From CAMFLJ01 sp965279255 (GTDB lineage: Bacteria > Actinomycetota > Acidimicrobiia > Acidimicrobiales > Acidimicrobilacustridaceae), in the NCBI GenBank assembly GCA_965279255.1, contig OZ257146.1, positions 1,178,001 to 1,242,000 on the forward strand: 64,000 nt of DNA. Direction: 5' to 3'. Positions 58,030 through 64,000 of this stretch are shown in pieces; the stretch's first letter is position 1, and each line of letters begins with the position of its first letter. Position numbers and translations under genes: made by a program. Under the pieces are notes generated by a model. The model made no database searches. It was given only the letters and a program-made list of their open reading frames with translations, and was not told the origin of the DNA.

Positions 58030-58276
58030 CGTCACCCGCCTCGATGAAGCGCCCGAGCAGGGCGGTGCCGGAGAACCCGAGCAGGGTGAGGACGACGACG
58101 ACGGGCAGCATCGCCTCGCTGCCGGTGCGCACGGCGTCGGCGAGGATGCCGATCACGATGACGCTGAGCAGCCCGTCGAAGCCGACGACGCGGTTGGCGA
58201 GGTCGGGGCCCCGGAGCAGCCGGTAGGCGAACCCCGTGCCGGCGAGCACGAGGGCCCCCCCGATGACGACGATCAC
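58019..58276 (-). CDS. mrpF: Na+/H+ antiporter subunit MrpF
   Basis: The 85-residue product has three helices and the family block YRLLRGPDLANRVVGFDGLLSV, where a conserved Asp sits in the membrane region. GTG overlapping the mrpE TGA (GTGA), and its 3' end overlapping mrpG by 11 bp. Confidence 0.88.
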   Translation of the reverse strand: MIVVIGGALVLAGTGFAYRLLRGPDLANRVVGFDGLLSVIVIGILADAVRTGSEAMLPVVVVLTLLGFSGTALLGRFIEAGDDDR

Positions 58277-58809
58277 AGGCCCTCCTCCGTGGGGTCGGCG
58301 GATCCGGCCTCGGGGTCGGCGGGTGCACTGGGCTCGAAGGCGGCGAGCACGAGCTCCTCGAGCCGCTGCACCGACCGGCGGACGTCGTCCTCGCTCATCA
58401 GCGAGAGCACGTGCACGTCGATCGCCGAACCGTCGGGCCGGCCGTCGACGGGCTGCATGCCGGGGGTGATCGCCGTGATGTTGGACACCAGCGCGGCGAG
58501 CGTCGGTGAGGTCGAGCGCAGCTCCACGTGGACCACGCCGGTGCGGGCCCACCGGCCGGGGATCAGCACCGCCCGGGCGACGGAGAGGTTGGAGAGGGTG
58601 AACTGCCAGACGAACCAGACGAACAGGTGGAGGGCGCGGAGCGGGCGGAACGTGAGCCGACCGGCTCCGGGCGACGCCGGGGGGCCGGGAAGCAGCACGA
58701 GCAGCGCGGCGGCCACCGCGACGCCGGCCGCCAGCTGGCCCCAGGTGAAGCCCTCCCAGAGGAACACCCACACGCCGACGAGGACGGCACCGAAGAGGAG
58801 GCGCCTCAT
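58273..58809 (-). CDS. mrpE: Na+/H+ antiporter subunit MrpE
   Basis: The 178-residue product has two or three N-terminal helices (VLVGVWVFLWEGFTWGQLAAG, VWFVWQFTLSNLSVARAVL) and a cytoplasmic domain with TSPTLAALVSNITAITPGM and IDVHVLSLMSEDD. These match MrpE, though the tail is Ala/Asp-rich and longer than in Bacillus. The ATG overlaps the mrpD stop by 4 bp. Confidence 0.88.
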   Translation of the reverse strand: MRRLLFGAVLVGVWVFLWEGFTWGQLAAGVAVAAALLVLLPGPPASPGAGRLTFRPLRALHLFVWFVWQFTLSNLSVARAVLIPGRWARTGVVHVELRSTSPTLAALVSNITAITPGMQPVDGRPDGSAIDVHVLSLMSEDDVRRSVQRLEELVLAAFEPSAPADPEAGSADPTEEGL

Positions 58810-60299
58810 CGTCCCAGCACCTCGCTCCGGTAGAGGGCGGGGTCGAGGAGGCCCTCGGCGGTGTGGGTGATCATCTCGTAGACCGGCCCGGCGAACAGGC
58901 CCAGCGCGACGGTCAGCACCACCAGCGTGGCGGTCGGGGCCACCATCAGGATCGGCCCGCCCCATCGACCGGGCGGATGGGGGGTGGCCTGCGGCTCGCG
59001 CTCCTTCGGGTTCCAGAAGACCCCCGACCAGATCTTCGTCATCGAGAAGAGGGTGAGGAACGCGGCGATGACCGCGGCGGCGACGACCCAGTACGACGCC
59101 GAGCCCACGCCGGCGTCGAACAGGGCGAACTTCCCGATGAAGCCCGACATGGGCGGAAACCCGGCGAGGCTCAGCGCGGGCACGAGGAACAGCACCGCCA
59201 CGACCGGCGCGGTGCCCAGCATGCCTCCGACCCGGCTGAGACGGCTCGAACCGCCCACGTGCTCGACCAGGCCCCCCGTGAGGAAGAGGGCGGTCTTCAC
59301 GATCACCTGGTGGACGATGAAGAAGATGGCGGCGGCCACCCCGGCGACGGTGAACAGGCCGAGGCCCATCACCATGTAGCCGATCTGGCTGACGATGTGG
59401 AACGACAGGATCCGCTTCATGTCCTGCTGGGCCACGGCGCCGAGCACGCCGATGACCATCGTGAGCCCGGCCATCCAGAGGATGACCGTCGAGGGTCGAG
59501 CACTGGGCGGGAACAGCAGCAGCTGGGTGCGGATCAGCGCGTACACGCCGACCTTGGTGAGCAGCCCGGCGAAGATCGCGGTGACCGGCGAGGGCGCGGT
59601 GGGATAGCTGTCGGGCAGCCAGAAGAACAACGGGAAGACCGCGGCCTTGATGCCGAACACGACCAGCAGGAGCAGGGCGAAGGCGCTCTGAACGCCTGGG
59701 GCGAGCAGCGGGATCCGCTGGGAGAGGTCGGCCAGGTTCACCGTGCCGGTGGCGAGGTAGAGCAGCGCCAGGGCGGTGAGGAAGAGCACCGACGCCACCA
59801 GGCTGATCACCACGTAGGTCATGCCCGACCGGACCTGGTCTCGGGTGCCACCGAGCGTCATCAGCACGTAGCTAGAGGTGAGCATCATCTCGAAGCCCAC
59901 GAACATGGTGAACAGGTCGCCGGTGAGGAACGAGAGGGCGACGCCCGCCGACAGGATCATGTACGCCGACTGGAACCCGACGTGGTTGCGCTCGGCCCCG
60001 GGTTGGCCGATGGCGTAGATCAGGACGAGCAACAGCGTGATCGTGGCGATCGCCAGCATGATCGTGGCCAGCCCGTCGGCCACCAGCACGATGCCCAGGG
60101 GGCCTCCCCACCCGCCGGCGTCAACCACGATCGTGCCGTCGCGGTCGACGGCGACGAGCACGGCGATGGAGGCGGCGGTCGACACGCCGAGGGCGGTGAG
60201 GGCCACCGCTCGCTGGGCCGCGCGGGAGCGCCCGACGAGCATGCACAGCCCCGCCGCGATCAGCGGCACGAGCACCGGGACGACGACGAGCCCGGTCAC
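58806..60299 (-). CDS. mrpD: Na+/H+ antiporter subunit MrpD
   Basis: The 497-residue NuoL/M/N-family antiporter subunit of about 14 helices. The conserved channel blocks are VGFEMMLTSSYVLMTLGG (membrane Glu), KAAVFPLFFWLPDSYPTAPSPVTAIFAGLLTKVGVYAL (two Lys of the proton path), and DMKRILSFHIVSQIGYMVMGLGL with IFFIVHQVIVKTALFLTGG. GTG start overlapping the mrpC TGA. Confidence 0.92.
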   Translation of the reverse strand: MTGLVVVPVLVPLIAAGLCMLVGRSRAAQRAVALTALGVSTAASIAVLVAVDRDGTIVVDAGGWGGPLGIVLVADGLATIMLAIATITLLLVLIYAIGQPGAERNHVGFQSAYMILSAGVALSFLTGDLFTMFVGFEMMLTSSYVLMTLGGTRDQVRSGMTYVVISLVASVLFLTALALLYLATGTVNLADLSQRIPLLAPGVQSAFALLLLVVFGIKAAVFPLFFWLPDSYPTAPSPVTAIFAGLLTKVGVYALIRTQLLLFPPSARPSTVILWMAGLTMVIGVLGAVAQQDMKRILSFHIVSQIGYMVMGLGLFTVAGVAAAIFFIVHQVIVKTALFLTGGLVEHVGGSSRLSRVGGMLGTAPVVAVLFLVPALSLAGFPPMSGFIGKFALFDAGVGSASYWVVAAAVIAAFLTLFSMTKIWSGVFWNPKEREPQATPHPPGRWGGPILMVAPTATLVVLTVALGLFAGPVYEMITHTAEGLLDPALYRSEVLGR

Positions 60300-60796
60300 G
60301 GTGCGCCTCCGGTCGGGCCGGCGTCGCCGTCGAGTGCGTCGCCGTGGGGCGCGTTGGTGGCCTCGTCGGCACTGGCGTCGGCGAGCTCGATCAGGTCCTC
60401 GATCTCGTCGTCGGTGAGGTCCAGGAGGTCGGCATCGTCCTCCTGGCCGCCGAGCCCCAGACGGATGTCGAGGTCGGCCAGGTCGTGCTCGACCTCGTCG
60501 TCGCTGGTGAGGAGCCAGCTGCGGTAGGCGAGCGCCAGCAGGAACGCGGTGGCGGCGAAGGTGATGACGATGGCGGTGAGCGTCAGGGCCTGGGGGAGCG
60601 GGTCGCTGAACTCCTCCGGATCGCCGTCGCCGATGAGCGCCGGGAGCCCGCGCGTTCCGGCGGTGACGAACAGGAGGTTGGCGCCGTGGGCGAGGAGGCC
60701 GAGCCCGATGATGATCCGGCTCAGCTTCCGCTGGAGCACGAGGTACGTGCCGATGGCGAAGAGCAGACCGGCCGCGGCGGCGAGCAGGACGTTCAT
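60296..60796 (-). CDS. mrpC: Na+/H+ antiporter subunit MrpC with acidic tail
   Basis: NuoK-like three-helix subunit. The first 100 residues (LLFAIGTYLVLQRKLSRIIIGLGLLAHGANLL, DPLPQALTLTAIVITFAATA) are canonical. About 60 extra residues follow, very rich in Asp/Glu (DDADLLDLTDDEIEDLIELAD). Normal MrpC has about 113 residues. The ATG overlaps the mrpA stop. Confidence 0.9.
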   Translation of the reverse strand: MNVLLAAAAGLLFAIGTYLVLQRKLSRIIIGLGLLAHGANLLFVTAGTRGLPALIGDGDPEEFSDPLPQALTLTAIVITFAATAFLLALAYRSWLLTSDDEVEHDLADLDIRLGLGGQEDDADLLDLTDDEIEDLIELADASADEATNAPHGDALDGDAGPTGGAP

Positions 60797-63708
60797 CGCG
60801 CCACCGCCTGGGGCTCGGCCTGGTCGAGCCCGTCGCCGGCCACCGGGTCGGTCGCCACCGGGTCGTCGTTCGACGGGGCCCGGGAGTCACCGCCGAACGC
60901 CTCGAACACCATGAACACGAGGCCCACGACGACCAGGTACACGCCGGTGTCGAAGAACAGCGCCGAGGTGAGGCCGAGCTCGCCGAACAGCGGCAGGTCG
61001 AGGTGCCACGCCGCGTTCTCGAGCACGGGGTGGCCGAAGAGCACGGGGACGGTCGCGGTGACGGCGGCGATCACGACGCCGGCGCCGAGGATCGACCAGG
61101 GCCGGGCCCGGACCATGCGGCGCACGTCGTCGAGCCCGCCCGCGATGTAGCGCAGGGCGACGGCCGCGCCGGCGACGAGGCCGCCGACGAAGCCGCCCCC
61201 GGGATCGTTGTGGCCGGCCACCAGGAGGAAGATCGACACGGTGAAGGCGATGTAGACGAGGGCGCGCACCACCACCTCGACGAAGGCGTGACGGCTCGTG
61301 CCCCCGGGGCCGGAGGTCGGCATGACCGGCGCACCCCGCGGCCGGCGGCCGGCGCGGGCGAGCGCCACGGCACCGATGCCGGCGACGGCCAGCACCGTGA
61401 TCTCCCCGAGGGTGTCGAGGCCTCGGAAGTCGACCAGGATGACGTTCACGACGTTGCGGCCGTGGCCGTCGGGCAGCGATCGCTCGACCATCTCGCCGGA
61501 CACGTCCCGAGGGAGACTGCCCGTCCCTGCGGCCAGGGCGAACCCGAACACCGTCAGCCCGACCATCGCCGACACGACCAGCCGCAACGTGCGGGTGGAG
61601 GTCGTCGACCGGCGCTCGAAGCGGGCGGGGAGACGGCGCAGGGCGAGCACGAACAGCACCGTGCCGAGGGTCTCGACGGCGGCCTGGGTGAGGGCGAGGT
61701 CAGGCGCTCCCTGGACCACGAAGAGCGCCGCCATGCCGTAGCCCGCCACCCCGAGCAGGAGAGCGGCGGACAGCCGGTGGCGCACCGCCGCGGCACCGAA
61801 GGCGACCGCGACGATCAGCACCACGATGGGGATCTGGACCCAGCTGTCGTACGCCGCGGGCCAGCCGTCCCACGCCGACGTGCTGAGCAGGGCCACGCCC
61901 GGGAGCGCGACCGCCGTGGCCAGGATCACCCCGAGGTACACCGGCATCGAGCCGCTCTGGACCACGCCCGTGACCCGGTCCGCGCCGCGCAGCAGCCCCG
62001 CGACGGTGGCGTGGTAGCCGTCGCTCCCCGTCGGGAGGGCGGAGCCGACCGACAGCACCCGGTCGACGGGCCGGCGGGCGAGGTAGAGGACGGCGCCGCC
62101 GGCGAGGGCGACGGCTGACAGGAGCAGGGCGGCGTTGAGCCCGTGCCAGACCGCCAGGTGCGCCACCACCGTCGCCCCGTCGAGGGCGCTGGCGGCGCTG
62201 CCGACGAGGCCGTCGAGGAGTGCCGGCGCGAGACCGAAGACGATGGTGAGCGCCGTGAGCAGGAGCGGCGGTGCGAGGAAGGCCCAACCGGGGGCGTGGG
62301 TCGCCGCCGGGTCGGGTCGGGCGGGTGCGCCGACGAGGGGGCGCACCGGGGCAGGGGTGTCGGTGCCCTCGGCGAAGCGCCCGTACAGCCCGGCCACGAA
62401 GCGGGCGGCGTAGGTGGCGGTGAGCGCGGACCCGAACACGATCACCCCGAGCACGAGCGCGCTGCCCTCCACCCCGCCGTCGAGGAACGACTCGAGGCCG
62501 AGCTCCTTGGCCACGAAGCCGAACGTGAGCGGCACGCCCGCCATCGAGGCGGCGGCCACGACGGCGGCGATGCGGGTGGAGCGCCACTCCGGCCCGAGGT
62601 GGGGGAGGCGGCGGACGTCGCGGGTCCCGGTGCCGTGGTCGACCATCCCGACGACCATGAAGAGGGTGGCCTTGAACAGGGCGTGGGCCAGGATCACCGC
62701 GCAGCCGGCGAGGGTGGCGGCCTCGAGGCCGACACCGAAGAGCACGACCATGAAGCCGAGCTGGCTGATGGTGCCGTAGGCGAGGAGCAGCTTCAGGTCG
62801 TGCTGGCGCAGGGCGCGGAGGCCTCCGCCGATCATCGACAGCAGTCCGACCCCGACCACGAGTGGTCGCCAGCCCGTCGCCAGCACGGCGAAGACGGGGG
62901 CCATGCGGGCGATCAGGTACACCCCCGCCTTCACCATCGTGGCCGAGTGGAGGTAGGCGCTGACCGGCGTGGGGGCGACCATCGCGCCGGGGAGCCAGCC
63001 GTGGAACGGGTACTGGGCCGACTTTGTGAACGCGCCCACGGCGATGAGCACCAGCGCGGCGGTGACGGCCGCGCCGGCCGGGGGGTCGGCGAGGATCGCG
63101 CTCAGCCGGTAGGTGCCGGCCTGGGTGCCCAGGATCACGAAGCCGAACAGCATCGCCAACCCGCCGGCGCCGGTGACCAGGATCGCCTGCAGCGCCGCCG
63201 AGCGGGCAGCCGGCAGGCGGTACTGGTCGCCGATCAGCAGGAACGAGGTGACCGACGTGAGCTCCCAGAACCCGTAGAGGAGCAGCAGGTTGTCGGCCAG
63301 GACCACGCCGAGCATGGCGCCGCTGAAGAGGGTCAACAGGCCGATGATCCGCCCCATGTGCTCGTCGGCGCCGAAGTAGGAGGCGGCGTAGGCGAACACG
63401 GCCACCCCGATGCCGGACACGATGAGCACCATCAGGGCGGCGAACCCGTCGAAGCGCAGATCGAGGGTGAGGTCGAGGGTCGGGACCCAGCGGTGGCTCT
63501 CCTCGATCACCCCGCCGTCGAGCACGGTGGCGAGGTGGGCGCACCACCACGCCAGCGCGGCGAGGGGAGCCACGAGGCCGACCGCGACCGCGGCCTTCCC
63601 CATCCGGCCGCGCAGGAGCAGGCCGAAGCCGATCACGGCGTGGAGCACCAAGACGAGCGCCACGGTCAGCCGCCACCCGTCAGAGGCGAGGTCACGGCCG
63701 GAGCGCAC
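60793..63708 (-). CDS. mrpA: Na+/H+ antiporter MrpA-MrpB fusion
   Basis: The 971-residue product has a NuoL-like antiporter module, with LLLLYGFWELTSVTSFLLIG (membrane Glu), FTKSAQYPFHGWLPGAMVAPTPVSAYLHSATMVKAGVYL, and HDLKLLLAYGTISQLGFM. A NuoJ-like/MrpA C-terminal part follows (QGAPDLALTQAAVETLGTVLFVLALRRLP, DFRGLDTLGEITVLAVAGIG). A fused MrpB domain (FLLVAGHNDPGGGFVGGLVAGAAVALRYIAGG) completes it. A-B fusions define the group 2 Mrp layout. It heads a six-gene operon in which every junction overlaps. GTG at 63708 is the formal start; a GTG near 63663 would fit the family N terminus better. Confidence 0.92.
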   Translation of the reverse strand: MRSGRDLASDGWRLTVALVLVLHAVIGFGLLLRGRMGKAAVAVGLVAPLAALAWWCAHLATVLDGGVIEESHRWVPTLDLTLDLRFDGFAALMVLIVSGIGVAVFAYAASYFGADEHMGRIIGLLTLFSGAMLGVVLADNLLLLYGFWELTSVTSFLLIGDQYRLPAARSAALQAILVTGAGGLAMLFGFVILGTQAGTYRLSAILADPPAGAAVTAALVLIAVGAFTKSAQYPFHGWLPGAMVAPTPVSAYLHSATMVKAGVYLIARMAPVFAVLATGWRPLVVGVGLLSMIGGGLRALRQHDLKLLLAYGTISQLGFMVVLFGVGLEAATLAGCAVILAHALFKATLFMVVGMVDHGTGTRDVRRLPHLGPEWRSTRIAAVVAAASMAGVPLTFGFVAKELGLESFLDGGVEGSALVLGVIVFGSALTATYAARFVAGLYGRFAEGTDTPAPVRPLVGAPARPDPAATHAPGWAFLAPPLLLTALTIVFGLAPALLDGLVGSAASALDGATVVAHLAVWHGLNAALLLSAVALAGGAVLYLARRPVDRVLSVGSALPTGSDGYHATVAGLLRGADRVTGVVQSGSMPVYLGVILATAVALPGVALLSTSAWDGWPAAYDSWVQIPIVVLIVAVAFGAAAVRHRLSAALLLGVAGYGMAALFVVQGAPDLALTQAAVETLGTVLFVLALRRLPARFERRSTTSTRTLRLVVSAMVGLTVFGFALAAGTGSLPRDVSGEMVERSLPDGHGRNVVNVILVDFRGLDTLGEITVLAVAGIGAVALARAGRRPRGAPVMPTSGPGGTSRHAFVEVVVRALVYIAFTVSIFLLVAGHNDPGGGFVGGLVAGAAVALRYIAGGLDDVRRMVRARPWSILGAGVVIAAVTATVPVLFGHPVLENAAWHLDLPLFGELGLTSALFFDTGVYLVVVGLVFMVFEAFGGDSRAPSNDDPVATDPVAGDGLDQAEPQAVAR

Positions 63709-63919
63709 TCTCGGACGGACTGGTCCCCATCGAGCACGGGAACCCCTGGCCGACTCCGGGTCATCGGGTCAGGTGGGTCGCCCTGTGGTTGCCGTCGCGT
63801 CGTGCTCCATGGCGGCGGAGGGTACCCACGTCGCGCTGCGGCGGGAGGCCCGGGTGGCGACGGGCACCGGGCGAGGCGCCTACCCTGTTCGTCTGTCGCC
63901 CGGTGTGGAGGAGCTCCCT

Positions 63920-64000
63920 GTGACCATCGTTGTGGTGCTGGCAATCGTGACCGCGGCAGCCGCGGCGGTCCGGGGGACCTGGTCGCCGTGTGGCCTGTCG
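63920..64000 (+). CDS. Start of a membrane or exported protein (3'-partial)
   Basis: GTG at 63920 has GGAGGAG 6 nt upstream, and a TACCCT -10 box (63881-63886) gives a leader of about 27 nt. The 27 visible codons (MTIVVVLAIVTAAAAAVRGT, then WSPCGLS) form a hydrophobic helix followed by an Arg and a Trp/Cys motif. The gene runs off the window. The family is not recognised from this fragment. The preceding 63709-63919 holds only this promoter and the mrpA upstream region. Confidence 0.6.
   Translation, partial: MTIVVVLAIVTAAAAAVRGTWSPCGLS

Overview
The window is 64 kb of very GC-rich, densely packed chromosomal DNA from an actinobacterium. GTG starts are frequent, stop/start overlaps (ATGA, GTGA, TTGA) are common, and the gene set is actinobacterial: a BldD-type regulator with the c-di-GMP-binding signature, a FolP2-like DHPS paralogue, class II DAHP synthase, PAC2 protein, PaaX regulator, nadD-LytR_C-rsfS order, and TAnnnT -10 boxes 6-9 nt before start codons. 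My best guess, from gene content and order only, is class Acidimicrobiia (Iamia/Ilumatobacter-like). I see no phage, insertion sequence, plasmid or CRISPR signature. The only selfish element is a pair of LAGLIDADG endonuclease genes attached to a tRNA.

The plus-strand backbone is a conserved housekeeping series: RNase E/G - rplU - rpmA ... obgE - proB ... proA ... nadD - LytR_C - rsfS ... leuS ... trx - comEA - comEC ... folP2-like - holA ... lepA - hrcA - dnaJ - rsmE - bldD - hemW. Modules, mostly on the minus strand, are inserted between its blocks. (1) 2.6-5.5 kb: ApbE, a secreted FMN-binding protein and a ferric-reductase-like membrane oxidoreductase, together a flavin electron-export module. 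(2) 5.6-10 kb: a dGTPase-like HD hydrolase with a structured leader, and three TadE/TadG pseudopilin-like genes. (3) 12.5-19.7 kb: murJ and an operon of mprF (rhomboid-like domain fused to a DUF2156 lipid aminoacyltransferase), aspartate 4-decarboxylase, and a stand-alone alanyl-tRNA synthetase catalytic core. Read together this looks like a pathway from Asp to Ala to Ala-tRNA to alanylated membrane lipid, and it is the most interesting system here. (4) 21-30 kb: a MoxR/CoxE pair behind a palindromic operator, a PaaX regulator with operator repeats, an assimilatory sulfur operon (sulfite reductase and APS reductase), class II DAHP synthase and a group 2 sigma factor.

The 30-45 kb part carries NAD synthesis and cell-envelope genes, a phosphoesterase and a cyclic-nucleotide-domain protein whose 3' ends overlap, tRNA-Ala(GGC) with two LAGLIDADG endonuclease ORFs downstream (the first read in frame out of the tRNA), leuS, a PAC2/aminoglycoside-phosphotransferase pair, competence genes and the DNA polymerase III delta subunit. 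The 45-57 kb part carries translation and heat-shock genes with a degenerate CIRCE box, bldD with a BldD-box-like palindrome, hemW, a pseudokinase/LysM pair and several small genes. The window closes with tRNA-Val(CAC), a complete minus-strand Mrp Na+/H+ antiporter operon (mrpA-B fusion, C, D, E, F, G), and the first codons of a plus-strand gene that runs off the end.

All product names come from reading the translations by eye. No database search was run, and exact start codons are inferred from Shine-Dalgarno spacing, -10 box position and gene overlaps.
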